From Aliidiomarina soli (GTDB taxonomy: Bacteria > Pseudomonadota > Gammaproteobacteria > Enterobacterales > Alteromonadaceae): a stretch of DNA of 64,000 nucleotides. The stretch covers positions 124,001 to 188,000 of the forward strand of contig NZ_PIPO01000006.1 in NCBI RefSeq assembly GCF_003986975.1, read 5' to 3'. Made by a program: the position numbers and the translations under genes. This document shows, piece after piece, positions 42,594 to 52,887 of the stretch (its first letter is position 1; the number at the start of each line of letters is the position of its first letter). Below the pieces are notes generated by a model. The model ran no database searches, had not been told where the DNA came from, and saw only the letters and a program-made list of their open reading frames with translations.

Positions 42594-43535
42594 ATGACTG
42601 AGCAGCAAACGATAAACCGTCAAGTCGCTGACAATGAAATTGACTTACGCGAATTATTTATGATTCTTTGGAAAGGCAAATGGATAATTGTATCCATTAC
42701 TTTTCTTTTTGCAGTTGGCTCAGTGATCTATGCCCTTAGTTTACCGGATATCTATGCTGCAGAAGCCAAACTAGCGCCTACAGAAGAAGCGCAAGGACGA
42801 GGTAGCATGGGTGATATGGGGGGGCAACTAGGCGGATTGGCTAATTTAGCGGGTCTAAATATGGGGGCTAATCAGATAACCCCCGCGATGCTAGCAATGG
42901 AAATTTTACGTTCACGCAAATTTATTGCTGGATTTGTTGAACGTCATGATATTGCTCCAGAGTTATTGGCCGTCGAGAAGTGGGATAAGAGTTCAGGTGA
43001 ACTATTATTTAATCGTGAGATCTATAATCCAGATAGCAAAAAGTGGTTGAGGGAGGTTAGCTCCCCAAGACAACAGGAACCAACTGCTTGGGAGTTGGTT
43101 GGTGCTTTTAGATCTCATCTAAGTGTAGAATCGGGAGAAGGATCTCCACTTACTGTGATTCGAATTGAGCATCGGTCGCCAATAGTGGCCAAGAGATGGC
43201 TGGATTTACTAATAGAAGACATAAATGATGAAATGCGAGAGCGCGATATTGAAGAAGCTCAGAGAAGTATTGAGTATATCGAGAAAGAAATGGTGAATGC
43301 TACGCTACGGAGCACTCAACAAATTTTTTCAGGGCTGATGGAAAAGCAAACTCAAACTATTATGCTGGCAAATGTTAGACCTGAGTACATCTATCGCGTT
43401 GTCGACCCTGCCGTGGTACCAGAGCAGCGCGCAAAGCCCTCTCGTGCGCTAATAGCTATGGTTGGCACATTCTTAGGCGGGTTATTATCATTATTCGTAG
43501 TTTTACTACTTCACGTGGTCAAAAAACAGCGATAA
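42594..43535 (+). CDS. wzz: Wzz-type polysaccharide chain-length regulator
   Basis: 313 residues from the ATG at 42594, 7 bases after GGAAAG; longer starts (42558, 42579) lack a ribosome site. Wzz domain: EIDLRELFMILWKGKWIIVSITFLFAVGSVIYAL (first helix) at the N-terminus, periplasmic coiled region, and VPEQRAKPSRALIAMVGTFLGGLLSLFVVLLLH with the conserved Pro-rich second helix. No kinase domain is present, unlike Wzc. First gene after the ops element; sets polymer length with Wzy. Confidence 0.9.
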   Translation: MTEQQTINRQVADNEIDLRELFMILWKGKWIIVSITFLFAVGSVIYALSLPDIYAAEAKLAPTEEAQGRGSMGDMGGQLGGLANLAGLNMGANQITPAMLAMEILRSRKFIAGFVERHDIAPELLAVEKWDKSSGELLFNREIYNPDSKKWLREVSSPRQQEPTAWELVGAFRSHLSVESGEGSPLTVIRIEHRSPIVAKRWLDLLIEDINDEMRERDIEEAQRSIEYIEKEMVNATLRSTQQIFSGLMEKQTQTIMLANVRPEYIYRVVDPAVVPEQRAKPSRALIAMVGTFLGGLLSLFVVLLLHVVKKQR

Positions 43536-43544
43536 GAGGTCGAG

Positions 43545-44714
43545 ATGCAGAAAATCGCAGTAGCAGGAACTGGGTATGTCGGACTATCAAATGCGGTACT
43601 GTTAGCGCAATACAATCAAGTTATAGCGGTCGATATTTTAGAAGATAAAATCAACCTACTAAATAATAAAAAGTCTCCAATTTCAGACAATGAAATAGAG
43701 TTATTTTTAAGCGAGAAAAAACTGAACCTAAGGGCGACTACAGACGGAAAAGAAGCCTATAAAAATGCTGATCTGGTAGTAATTGCAACCCCTACAGACT
43801 ACGATGCAAAAACTAATTACTTTAATACAAAATCAGTAGAAGACGTTATATCGTTGGTAATGGAAGTAAACCCGGACGCGCTTATGGTTATTAAATCAAC
43901 AATACCTGTTGGCTTTACTCAAGCGTTAAAAAAAAAGTTTGGTACCGAGAATATAATTTTTTCACCGGAATTCTTACGTGAAGGGAAAGCTCTTTACGAT
44001 AATTTACATCCTTCTAGAATTATCGTTGGAGAGCAAAGTTCTAGAGCTAGAGTCTTTGCGAAGTTACTCCAGCAGGGAGCTGAGAAAAGCGATATTCCGG
44101 TATTGTTTACTAATAGTACGGAAGCAGAGGCCATAAAGCTTTTTGCTAATACTTATCTTGCTATGAGAGTAGCGTATTTCAACGAGCTTGATACCTATGC
44201 TGAAGTACATGGGTTAAGCACCCGGGAAATTATTCAAGGCGTATGTTTAGATCCACGAATAGGTAACCACTATAATAATCCTAGTTTTGGATATGGCGGA
44301 TACTGTTTACCTAAAGATACGAAACAACTATTAGCAAATTATCAAGACGTACCGCAGAACATTATGCGCGCGATTGTCGACGCTAATTATACTCGTAAAG
44401 ACTTTATAGCGGACGCGATTATAGCCAAGAATCCAGAGGTGGTTGGGATATATCGGTTAGTGATGAAATCTGGGTCTGATAACTTTAGAGCCTCTGCTAT
44501 CCAAGGAATCATGAAGCGAATCAAAGCTAAAGGTATTAAAGTTATTGTTTATGAACCAGAATTAGATGAAGACTCTTTCTATAATTCAGAGGTGTTTAAA
44601 AATTTAGATTTGTTTAAAGTGAAAAGCCAAATTATAGTATCCAATCGAATGTCTTCGGAGTTAGTCGATGTAGCCGATAAAGTGTATACTCGGGACTTGT
44701 TTAATAGTGATTGA
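43545..44714 (+). CDS. ugd: UDP-glucose 6-dehydrogenase
   Basis: 389 residues. Rossmann start [53 protein letters not shown] and the catalytic Cys in [12 protein letters not shown]. Makes UDP-glucuronate, the substrate of the CapI-like epimerase at 55359. Begins 9 bases after wzz. Ends [11 protein letters not shown] as in other short Ugd proteins. Confidence 0.94.
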   Translation: MQKIAVAGTGYVGLSNAVLLAQYNQVIAVDILEDKINLLNNKKSPISDNEIELFLSEKKLNLRATTDGKEAYKNADLVVIATPTDYDAKTNYFNTKSVEDVISLVMEVNPDALMVIKSTIPVGFTQALKKKFGTENIIFSPEFLREGKALYDNLHPSRIIVGEQSSRARVFAKLLQQGAEKSDIPVLFTNSTEAEAIKLFANTYLAMRVAYFNELDTYAEVHGLSTREIIQGVCLDPRIGNHYNNPSFGYGGYCLPKDTKQLLANYQDVPQNIMRAIVDANYTRKDFIADAIIAKNPEVVGIYRLVMKSGSDNFRASAIQGIMKRIKAKGIKVIVYEPELDEDSFYNSEVFKNLDLFKVKSQIIVSNRMSSELVDVADKVYTRDLFNSD

Positions 44715-44784
44715 TGAATGCTTATTATACTTACTGTCTAGACCAAAAAGTCCAATGACTTTGAATTAAGAGTTTATACTTCAA

Positions 44785-46089
44785 GTGATACCCAAAAAAA
44801 TTAAAAAATACATTGCGAATACTTCATGGTTGTTAAGTGAAAAAGGCATCACGGTTATTGTTGGTTTTCTTGTTTCAATTGTCGTTGCACGCTTTTTAGG
44901 ACCAGAAAATTACGGAGTTCTCGGGTATGTAATCTCATTGACCACACTTTTTTCGGTGGCCGGTCACATGGGGTTGAGTGGTCTTGTAATTCGAGAAATC
45001 GTGAGAGACCCCAACGGGCGTGGTGAAGTTCTCGGTACCACATATTTAATTAAGCTAGCCGGGATGGCGATAGGGGTTATTTTAATTCTCCTCTATGCAT
45101 CTATAATAGAAACGCCTGGGACGCAAGTATTCTATATGCTTTTAATAGCCGCATCGGCTATGTTAATCCAGCCAGTAAATGTTATTGACTTTTGGTTTCA
45201 GTCTCAGGTTCAAGCAAAATACTCTGCTATTGCTCGAACAGTAGGCTTACTAGTTTCATCTTTTTATAAACTTCTGCTAGTTTTTTCTGGTTTAGGGCTC
45301 GTTTATTTTGCTCTATCTGGGGTGGTCCAAGCAGTAGTGAGTGCGATGGTATTGCTGATCTTGTATCGGCATAAAGCCACAGTCACTGTCTCACAGTGGC
45401 GTTTCAATTTTGCCCGAGCTATAACACTTCTAAAACAAAGCTGGATGGTTTTTGCTGGTGCAATTTTTGCTGTTATCTATATGAAAATAGATATGGTAAT
45501 GCTCAAACTTATAGCTGGTGCTGAAAGTGCGGGGGTATACTCTGTTGCAGCGCAACTATCTGAGGCATGGTATTTTGTACCCACGGCTATAGTGGCATCA
45601 CTCTTCCCGAAACTAATTAAGTTAAGGGAGCAGGATGAAGGGATTTTCTACAAAAGACTTCAACAACTATTTGATTTACTTTTTATGATGGCGGTAGCCG
45701 TCGCTGTTGTTGTCACTTTGTTAGCACCTTTTGTTGTAGATACTTTGTATGGTCAGGCCTATAGTGAAAGTTCGAATGTTCTCGCAATTCATATTTGGGC
45801 CGGAGTTTTTATCTTTATGCGTGCCGCGTTCTCAAAGTGGATCTTAATTGAAAACGCGTTAGTATTTTCGCTCATAACCCAAGGTTGTGGTGCATTAATG
45901 AATGTTTTTCTCAATTATTTACTTATTCCCTATTACGGTGCAACTGGAGCTGCCATTGCAACCTTAGTGTCGTACGGAGCCGCGTCTTATTTTGCATTAT
46001 TGTTTAACAAAAGAACTCGTCCAATCTTTTGGATGATGACAAAATCTTTTTTGTTTCCCGCTAGATATATATATTCTCTACGAACTTAG
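44785..46089 (+). CDS. wzx: Wzx-like lipid-linked oligosaccharide flippase
   Basis: 434 residues, twelve or more helices of the polysaccharide transporter (MOP) family: SEKGITVIVGFLVSIVVARFLGPENYGVLGYVISL at the start, AGAESAGVYSVAAQLSEAWYFVP and MRAAFSKWILIENALVFSLITQGCGALMNVFLNYLLIP in the body. GTG start at 44785. Flips the undecaprenyl-linked repeat unit to the periplasm. Confidence 0.88.
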   Translation: MIPKKIKKYIANTSWLLSEKGITVIVGFLVSIVVARFLGPENYGVLGYVISLTTLFSVAGHMGLSGLVIREIVRDPNGRGEVLGTTYLIKLAGMAIGVILILLYASIIETPGTQVFYMLLIAASAMLIQPVNVIDFWFQSQVQAKYSAIARTVGLLVSSFYKLLLVFSGLGLVYFALSGVVQAVVSAMVLLILYRHKATVTVSQWRFNFARAITLLKQSWMVFAGAIFAVIYMKIDMVMLKLIAGAESAGVYSVAAQLSEAWYFVPTAIVASLFPKLIKLREQDEGIFYKRLQQLFDLLFMMAVAVAVVVTLLAPFVVDTLYGQAYSESSNVLAIHIWAGVFIFMRAAFSKWILIENALVFSLITQGCGALMNVFLNYLLIPYYGATGAAIATLVSYGAASYFALLFNKRTRPIFWMMTKSFLFPARYIYSLRT

Positions 46090-46142
46090 CGAATGATTGC
46101 TTTATGCGTTTAATTAGGATTAGAAGGTATGGAGGTTTATAG

Positions 46143-47237
46143 TTGAAACAACTTTTAAGAAAGCTAGTGCCGAGCATTTTAGTCGTCGCATTATTAAGAT
46201 TTAAAGCAACTCTCGGCTATCTTTTGCTTAAAGCATGTTCTAAAAGTGCCTTCCTTACTTCTTTTCATTATGCTTTTTTTAATAGACGATTTTATCGGGA
46301 GCATCAAAGTGTTCTTCTAGGTCGATTGGCTTATGGAGATTCGTTGAAGGGAGATGTTAGAACAAGTTATTTGCTTCGTCGAAATATTCATAGACTTGAA
46401 AAAGGCCTTATTATGAAGCCTCGTAGACCGATATTTGCGCTTAATTATATTGAAGAGACTATCGATTGTTACGAGACAGCTGCATCTAATGAAAATGTAT
46501 GCTTAGATGAATTGAAATGGGCGACTGATGTTCTTGTTTCGTATTTTGAGGTTATAGAGTCGACTTCTATAACCGCTCCCCTTCGCTTTCGTTTTAACAA
46601 GGCGAGAAAGTATGAAAAGCCTAAAGAAGATATTTTAGATAACGCGAGCGACACTGAGAATTTTATTCCTTATCCGTCAAAAGATCTTCCAGATTTAGAA
46701 GTTACGACCGAAGAGCTGAGTAAACTCTATATGCGCAGACGTTCTACTCGTTGGTTTGAGTCTAGGCCGGTACCAAGTGACTCGCTTCTGCGCGCTATTG
46801 AAATGGCGTCTACGGCACCGTCAGCTTGTAATAGGCAGCCGTACTCCTTTAAAATTTGTACCCATCCGGAGACGGCTCAGAAAATATCTAAACTGGCAAT
46901 GGGGACTTCAGGATTCTCCGATAATATTCAGTCGCTTATTGTGGTTGTGGGTGATTTAAGTGCATATCCATTGGAACGAGATCGTCATTGTATCTATATA
47001 GATTCGTCTTTGGCTAGTATGCAGCTTATGTTAGCTTTAGAAACCATGGGTTTAGCAACATGTCCAATTAACTGGCCGGACATCGAGGAAAGGGAGCAAG
47101 CAATGCAAGATACATTGAATCTACCTAAATATCTCAGACCTGTAATGTTAATCGCTGTGGGTTATCCTGATTTAGAGGGAGGAATCCCGTACTCTCAGAA
47201 AAAACCGAAAGAAATACTGGCTGAATTTTTAAATTAG
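46143..47237 (+). CDS. Nitroreductase-family protein with N-terminal extension
   Basis: 364 residues. The C-terminal half (from about 195: YMRRRSTRWFESRPVPSDSLLRAIEMASTAPSACNRQPYSFKI, then SLASMQLMLALETMGLATCPINWPD) is a flavin-binding nitroreductase fold. The first 190 residues form a membrane-proximal region with LLRRNIHRLEKGLIMKPRRP, unknown to me. TTG start at 46143, seven bases after GGAGG. It stands before a pyruvyl transferase; nitroreductase-like genes occur in such clusters but their role is unclear. Confidence 0.8.
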   Translation: MKQLLRKLVPSILVVALLRFKATLGYLLLKACSKSAFLTSFHYAFFNRRFYREHQSVLLGRLAYGDSLKGDVRTSYLLRRNIHRLEKGLIMKPRRPIFALNYIEETIDCYETAASNENVCLDELKWATDVLVSYFEVIESTSITAPLRFRFNKARKYEKPKEDILDNASDTENFIPYPSKDLPDLEVTTEELSKLYMRRRSTRWFESRPVPSDSLLRAIEMASTAPSACNRQPYSFKICTHPETAQKISKLAMGTSGFSDNIQSLIVVVGDLSAYPLERDRHCIYIDSSLASMQLMLALETMGLATCPINWPDIEEREQAMQDTLNLPKYLRPVMLIAVGYPDLEGGIPYSQKKPKEILAEFLN

Positions 47238-47280
47238 CCAATTTATTACATAAACATTATTATTGAGAATAGCTAAACTC

Positions 47281-48411
47281 ATGAGCATCTTTATAGAAGT
47301 AAAAGGAATAGGGATCCCTAATAAAGGGGCGGAGTTAATGCTGGTAGCATTGATGGAGCATTTCGCCCAAAAGGGAACCGACGTAAAGTTTGTGAGCGAA
47401 CCTTATACTGATTATTTCAATCGCGCACGCTACGGTTTATATCAAAGAGCGTCATTTGCAGTCAAGGGGATACGTTTGGATTGGATCTGGAGTTTGGTCC
47501 CTGCTCGTCTACGCAAACAATATGGAATTGTACTTGATAGAGAAATAAACGTAATTCTGGATGCTTCGGGCTTTGCTTATGGAGACCAGTGGGGAGTTGA
47601 CAAACTGGTTAGTCGGCTTTCCAAGCGTTTAAAAAAATACAAGCTGAATGGCACTAAAGTCATTTTGATGCCCCAGGCGTTCGGTCCATTCAAGAATGCA
47701 GGTTTTGAGTCTGCACTTAAAGACTTGGCAGAACATGCTGATCTTATTTGTGTAAGAGACCGGGAATCTTATCAGCATTTGACCTCTATAGTGGGTAAAA
47801 GTGAGAATATTGAGCAGTTCCCAGATTTTACCGGGCTTGTTCTTCCTTCAGAGCATTCAGTTCATAATGATATGAATTACGGCATTTGTTTTATTCCAAA
47901 CGCTAAAATGATTGAAATGCGTGACGATGGCGAACGCTATAAAGCAGAAATGACTAAAGCAGCACGTTGGGCTTATCAGAATGGATACAAAGTAACATTA
48001 CTTGTACACGAAGGAATAAAAGACATGAACTTAGCTAAGGAAATCAAAGCTAAGGTTGATGATAAAATTTTAATACTGGGTGCTTCTGACCCTAAAGAAA
48101 TAAAACAAATAATTAGCCGGTCTTGTATTGTGGTGAGTTCTCGGTTTCATGGTCTAGTAAGCGCGTTAAGTCAAGGAGTTCCGGCAGTAGCTACCGGGTG
48201 GTCGCATAAATATATGGAACTTATGCACGATTATAACGTTGAAGAGATGATGGTAGAAGACCTTCAAGATATAAGTAAAAAGCTACAATGGGTTTGTATA
48301 GAAGAGAACGCGGAATCTATAAAAGCAAAGCTAAATAAAAGCGCTATCTCTCAGAAGCAGCACATAGCGTTAATGTGGGATAAAATAGATTCTATTCTCA
48401 AGCTTAATTGA
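47281..48411 (+). CDS. Polysaccharide pyruvyl transferase family protein
   Basis: 376 residues from ATG 47281 (an in-frame TTG at 47263 is possible). N-terminal GIPNKGAELMLVALMEHF and the later LMPQAFGPFKN, CVRDRESYQHL, VSSRFHGLVSALSQGVPAVATGWSHKY are the CsaB/WcaK-type fold that transfers pyruvate from PEP to sugar hydroxyls. Would give the polymer acidic pyruvate ketals. Confidence 0.85.
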   Translation: MSIFIEVKGIGIPNKGAELMLVALMEHFAQKGTDVKFVSEPYTDYFNRARYGLYQRASFAVKGIRLDWIWSLVPARLRKQYGIVLDREINVILDASGFAYGDQWGVDKLVSRLSKRLKKYKLNGTKVILMPQAFGPFKNAGFESALKDLAEHADLICVRDRESYQHLTSIVGKSENIEQFPDFTGLVLPSEHSVHNDMNYGICFIPNAKMIEMRDDGERYKAEMTKAARWAYQNGYKVTLLVHEGIKDMNLAKEIKAKVDDKILILGASDPKEIKQIISRSCIVVSSRFHGLVSALSQGVPAVATGWSHKYMELMHDYNVEEMMVEDLQDISKKLQWVCIEENAESIKAKLNKSAISQKQHIALMWDKIDSILKLN

Positions 48412-48497
48412 ATAGAATATCTAAATGTTTTTACCTTCCTCCCCAGAATATCTTTATATAGATTTTTTAATTGTTAGAAAATTTTAGGTGATTTGAA

Positions 48498-49385
48498 ATG
48501 AAATCTCATGATACTGACGAGGGTGTGAATACTTTTGTAACAGTTATAGTACCGACTTATAATGATTGGGAGGACCTTTCTCGTTGCATTAAAGCTCTAG
48601 AAGAACAAACATACCCTCTGAATGAGTTCGAAATTATTGTTGCTAACAATAATCCGGATAATAAATTACCTAAAAATTTATCTATGCCATCTAACGCCCG
48701 CTTAATTGAAGTTGAAGCTCCAGGGTCCTATGCAGCGAGAAATGCGGCATTGAATATAGCTAAGGGCGAAGTTATAGCTTTTACCGATTCCGACTGCACG
48801 CCTGCAAGTGATTGGATAGAGAATGGGATGAAAAGTTTAACGAGCGGAGTTGATAGAGTCGCGGGTAAGGTAACTTTGTATTTTAGAAAGGGGAAATTAT
48901 CTCTTGCTGAAATGTATGAAAAAGCATTTGCCTTCAGACAGGAAAGAAATGTAAGCGAGGGTCGATCTGTAACTGCTAATTTATTTGTACGACGTTGGGT
49001 TTTTGAAAGTGTAGGGCCTTTTGATGCGACACTAATGTCAGGAGGGGATATGGCCTGGAATCGATTAGCAACGAGTGAAGGCATTTCACTAACTTATGCT
49101 GCTGATTGCGTGGTATATCACCCAGCCAGACATTCAATGGAGTTGCTGAAAAAGAAGAAGAAGCGGGTTAGCGGAGGTGTTGCAAGTATTGGTAAAGTTT
49201 CTAAGAAAGAGATTTTAAGAAGGTTTTTACCTCCAATGTTTGCACTTTCAGATCTTAGAAAACGAAGTGATTTAAGTGGTAAAGAGAAAATGGCTGCTTT
49301 TTTTATTCTTTACTATCTAAAAATTTTTAGTGCGGTGAGTATGATTAAAGTTATTACTGGTATAGAAAAAGCGAGTAGAGATTAA
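48498..49385 (+). CDS. Glycosyltransferase family 2
   Basis: 295 residues, GT-A fold. Start VTVIVPTYNDWEDLSRCIKALEEQTYPLNEFEIIVANNN and the DxD-type FTDSDCTPASDWIENG are GT2 hallmarks; GPFDATLMSGGDMAWNRLATSEG is the acceptor-side motif. Adds one sugar of the repeat unit at the cytoplasmic face; donor unknown. Confidence 0.88.
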   Translation: MKSHDTDEGVNTFVTVIVPTYNDWEDLSRCIKALEEQTYPLNEFEIIVANNNPDNKLPKNLSMPSNARLIEVEAPGSYAARNAALNIAKGEVIAFTDSDCTPASDWIENGMKSLTSGVDRVAGKVTLYFRKGKLSLAEMYEKAFAFRQERNVSEGRSVTANLFVRRWVFESVGPFDATLMSGGDMAWNRLATSEGISLTYAADCVVYHPARHSMELLKKKKKRVSGGVASIGKVSKKEILRRFLPPMFALSDLRKRSDLSGKEKMAAFFILYYLKIFSAVSMIKVITGIEKASRD

Positions 49386-49435
49386 TCCAGTAAAGCAAGA
49401 AACTTTCCAGGCATTAAATAGAGCTAATTAAATTA

Positions 49436-50578
49436 ATGTATACTAGTGCAATTCTACTATCAATTTACGTAAGGCTATTAGGTCTGATGTCAGCGGAACC
49501 GAAAGTCGTGCTTTCTCAGCGCTTTTTGATTTCAGCATTTCTAGTATTTATTGCTTTATCACTAGTGTACATTGGTTCCGTATCTGGAATATTTTCTTCA
49601 TATCTTGGTTCTACTTATTTTTCGATGATGTCACCTGACAGTTATCGATATTATGAAGAGGTTCAGCTATTTTCTGGAAAAACAATTTTTGTTAACGAGT
49701 TCTCCGGTGAATTTGAGGGTTATAAAACCACACCAAAATTTGGTCTTCCAGCTTTGCTTTCAGTTTTTAATCCTTTGGCATTGGATTTCTCTTATCAGTT
49801 TTACTACTCTGTTTCATGTCTTCTTATATTCTTTTGTGCGCTGATTAATTTAAATTTACTCGAAAAATCGATATCCGGCTATAAACTTTCCACCCTAGCA
49901 TATTTTCTCGTGTTCTTTGCTGTAATATTATTTCCTACTGATGTGTATTGGGTGGCGAGGTTTTTAAGGGAGGGACTAGCGAACAGCTTCTTTGTCATGT
50001 CGATGCTAGCGACATATTGCTACTTTAGGTTTGGCTCCAAGTACATTCCAGTACTGGCGGCTTCTCTTCTCTTTTTGTTTTTTCTTAGACCTCAATTAAT
50101 ATTGCTGACACTAGTTTTTGTTCTTTTATGTTTTCATGCATTTAGAAAACTTGATATGCGAATTTTCTTCCTCATGACGCTATTGGTTTCTGCCGCAGTT
50201 TTTCAGATTATACAGGCCTCCGGTTTGGCATTTTTTGCCACGATACTTGGTATATTTGGACTTGAAAGCCTAGTGCGTTTCCTCGCTGGTTTCAATTATG
50301 CTTTCTTTGGTCAAGCCGTTTTGTGGTTTGTAATTTCATTTAGCGTGGTTTTCGGAACATTTAGAAAGTCGAATCTGCAAAATAACATTCCTCGATTCAG
50401 TATGCTTTTAATTGGTGGTTTGGTTTTATTTTTGGCGGTGGTGATCGCCTTGTTAGGAATGCAAATCAGGTTTGTGTACCCAATATTTATATTGATTAAG
50501 TTTATTTTATTAATGTGGTTTATTCAGCAATACAAGCCCGTTTCTGATCAGAAATATCCGCCGATCTCAACCTTATAA
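49436..50578 (+). CDS. Wzy-like polysaccharide polymerase (inferred)
   Basis: 380 residues, about ten to eleven hydrophobic helices and a hydrophilic loop of about 40 residues after helix 2 (YFSMMSPDSYRYYEEVQLFSGKTIFVNEF). FLREGLANSFFVMSML and FFLRPQLILLTL resemble the polymerase-like proteins seen in wzx/wzy loci. Wzy proteins share little sequence, so the call rests on topology and place. Confidence 0.55.
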   Translation: MYTSAILLSIYVRLLGLMSAEPKVVLSQRFLISAFLVFIALSLVYIGSVSGIFSSYLGSTYFSMMSPDSYRYYEEVQLFSGKTIFVNEFSGEFEGYKTTPKFGLPALLSVFNPLALDFSYQFYYSVSCLLIFFCALINLNLLEKSISGYKLSTLAYFLVFFAVILFPTDVYWVARFLREGLANSFFVMSMLATYCYFRFGSKYIPVLAASLLFLFFLRPQLILLTLVFVLLCFHAFRKLDMRIFFLMTLLVSAAVFQIIQASGLAFFATILGIFGLESLVRFLAGFNYAFFGQAVLWFVISFSVVFGTFRKSNLQNNIPRFSMLLIGGLVLFLAVVIALLGMQIRFVYPIFILIKFILLMWFIQQYKPVSDQKYPPISTL

Positions 50579-50627
50579 TATGACGGTTAGTTAGCTGAAT
50601 AACTAACCTATCTATTTGATTAAATAT

Positions 50628-51749
50628 ATGGGTAATTTCTTGAAGATCTTTTATATAGCGCCATTTGCAACAAAGTTTCCATCTACAAGCGCAAGTAGCA
50701 TTCATATGATTCGAATGTGTGAAGCTTTAGCGTTTATGGGGAATGACGTTACCCTTTGTATCGGTAACTCTGAAATTGTAGAAGAAGAGATACTCGAGTT
50801 CTACGGTGTTCTGAATCGTTTTAAGTTAGTCTCTGTTAAAGGTATAGTACCGAAAGCGGACAGAGTTATATACTCTTATCGGGCAGCCAGCCTAGCCAAG
50901 TGTAATGGTGCCGAGCTCGTAATTAGCCGCTCATCTATTCCAAGCCTATTTTCCGCCAAGAGGTTTTTACCGACTGTCTATGATACCCATGGCCCGGTAT
51001 GGGAGAAAAACTTCATTGAATACCAAGCGTACAAATTATTAAGAAAGAGTCGGTACCTTAAGCGAGTTACAACAAATTCTGGAAAGCTGAAAGAGATGTA
51101 CGAGAAAGCTAATCTTGCTCCCATTTTTGCTCCAATTATTGCTGCCTTTAACGGAGCTACCAAACACAAGGTAAAAAATGGTGAGATTCCCGAACTTCCT
51201 GGACGCGCTTTTTTAAAAGTCGGCTATACTGGCCATCTTTATGAGGGCAGAGGAATCGATGTTTTGTTAGATGTTTCGAAGTCATTACCGGATGTTGATT
51301 TCCATTTTTTTGGGGGAACGCCGGAAGACCTAAAGTTTTGGCGGTCGAAAATAGAAAATGCGAAGAATGTCTTTTTCCATGGATTCATTCAGCCCGGTAA
51401 ATTGCATGTTTACCGGGAGGCCTGCGATGTGTTGGTAGCTCCTTATCAAGCAGGTAAAGTTGCAGTATCTGGGGGGAAGGGGGACACCAGCGGGTATATG
51501 AATCCTATCAAGGTTATTGAATACTTGTCGTCCGGTAAGGCATTAGTTTTATCAGATTTGCCCGCTATCAGGGAGGTAGTTCCGGAAGGGGTCGCTTTTT
51601 TTGTAAAGTTTGATGATGTGGATGCATGGGTTGATGCTATTGAAAAGCTAAAAAATAACAGTCTGAGAACCGAACTAGCGAATAGAGCTTCAGCTATTTT
51701 TTCAGATAGCCTGACTTGGACTGCTCGTGCGAGAAAACTAGTAGAATGA
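50628..51749 (+). CDS. Glycosyltransferase family 4
   Basis: 373 residues from ATG 50628 (TTG 50616 possible). GT-B fold: N-terminal STSASSIHMIRMCEALAFMGNDVTL and C-terminal nucleotide-sugar site VGYTGHLYEGRGIDVLLDVSKSL, then MNPIKVIEYLSSGKALVLSDLPAIREV with the EX7E-like motif. Its stop overlaps the next glycosyltransferase start (ATGA, 51746-51749). Confidence 0.85.
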   Translation: MGNFLKIFYIAPFATKFPSTSASSIHMIRMCEALAFMGNDVTLCIGNSEIVEEEILEFYGVLNRFKLVSVKGIVPKADRVIYSYRAASLAKCNGAELVISRSSIPSLFSAKRFLPTVYDTHGPVWEKNFIEYQAYKLLRKSRYLKRVTTNSGKLKEMYEKANLAPIFAPIIAAFNGATKHKVKNGEIPELPGRAFLKVGYTGHLYEGRGIDVLLDVSKSLPDVDFHFFGGTPEDLKFWRSKIENAKNVFFHGFIQPGKLHVYREACDVLVAPYQAGKVAVSGGKGDTSGYMNPIKVIEYLSSGKALVLSDLPAIREVVPEGVAFFVKFDDVDAWVDAIEKLKNNSLRTELANRASAIFSDSLTWTARARKLVE

Positions 51750-52885
51750 AAAGTTGCCATGTTATACACATAATTATTGGTTTAAATCCAGGCGGAGCTG
51801 AGTTAACTTTAAAGAAACTTCTTGAGTTGCATAATGACAGCTATAAGGATACTAGCCATTCAGTAATTTCCTTAACTGATATTGGAGTAGTGGGGCGGCA
51901 GTTACAGGAAAAGGGCTTTCGAGTAGAAAGCCTTGGTGTGAAAAAAAATTTTCTGTCTTTTTTTAATGTCTTCAAGTTAATACCTATTATTCGCTCTCGT
52001 CGACCTGACATTATTCATACGTGGATGTATCATGGTGATTTTATTGGTGGTTTATTTGCTAAGTTATTTAGTAAAGCACGCATTATTTGGTGCATACGAA
52101 GCACAGACATTAGCAAAGGCGGGTCTAAATCTACGCTGATTGTTAGAAGGCTGTGCGCGTTATTATCTAGTTTTATTCCAGACTCTATAGTTTGCGCGGC
52201 TGAAAAGTCAAAAAAAGTCCATGAGAAAATCGGCTACTCGAAAGAAAAAATATGTGTAGTACCAAATGGTTTTGAGATTCCTTGTGATGAAAATAAGGAA
52301 GAAAAGTCTCTGCGTATTAGAAATGACCTCGGTATCTCACCTAGGTGTATAGTAGTCGGAAGTGTAGCCAGGTATCATGAAATTAAAGATCACCCAGGCT
52401 TTATATTGGCGATTACACCTATTCTGAGGAGTAATGAACTGGTTAATGTTGTTTTAGTCGGGCGTGATACTCAACGGATAAAAGAACTCGATTTATACAC
52501 GTGCCTGGATGATTCGGTTAAAAAGCGGATACACACGGTTGGTGAGCAAGAGTGTGTTCAAGATTATATGTTTTCTTTTGATGTTTTCTGTTTACATTCA
52601 AAATCAGAAGGATTCCCGAATGTTTTGGCTGAAGCAATGGCCTGTGGAGTGGCTTGTGTTTCCACAAATGTGGGTGATTCAAACCTTCTTATCTCTGACA
52701 CTCAGTTTCTTCCATCTCCAGAAGCCCCCACTGAGTTGTCTGCTAGTCTATTAAGAATGATAAGTCTTACAAAAGCAGAAAGAGAAGAGATAGGGTTGGA
52801 AAATCGAAATACTATTTTTTTTCAATTCTCTTCTAAGCGAATGGCTGATGAATATCATTCACTCTATCTTTCCGTGATGTCGTAA
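51746..52885 (+). CDS. Glycosyltransferase family 4
   Basis: 379 residues from ATG 51746, coupled to the previous gene; a start at 51716 would lie deep inside it. Typical HIIIGLNPGGAELTLKKLLELH start, PDIIHTWMYHGDFIGGLFAKL, and C-terminal HSKSEGFPNVLAEAMACGVACVSTNVGDSNLL (the EX7E motif). Two bases before the next gene. Confidence 0.87.
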   Translation: MKSCHVIHIIIGLNPGGAELTLKKLLELHNDSYKDTSHSVISLTDIGVVGRQLQEKGFRVESLGVKKNFLSFFNVFKLIPIIRSRRPDIIHTWMYHGDFIGGLFAKLFSKARIIWCIRSTDISKGGSKSTLIVRRLCALLSSFIPDSIVCAAEKSKKVHEKIGYSKEKICVVPNGFEIPCDENKEEKSLRIRNDLGISPRCIVVGSVARYHEIKDHPGFILAITPILRSNELVNVVLVGRDTQRIKELDLYTCLDDSVKKRIHTVGEQECVQDYMFSFDVFCLHSKSEGFPNVLAEAMACGVACVSTNVGDSNLLISDTQFLPSPEAPTELSASLLRMISLTKAEREEIGLENRNTIFFQFSSKRMADEYHSLYLSVMS

Positions 52886-52887
52886 AT

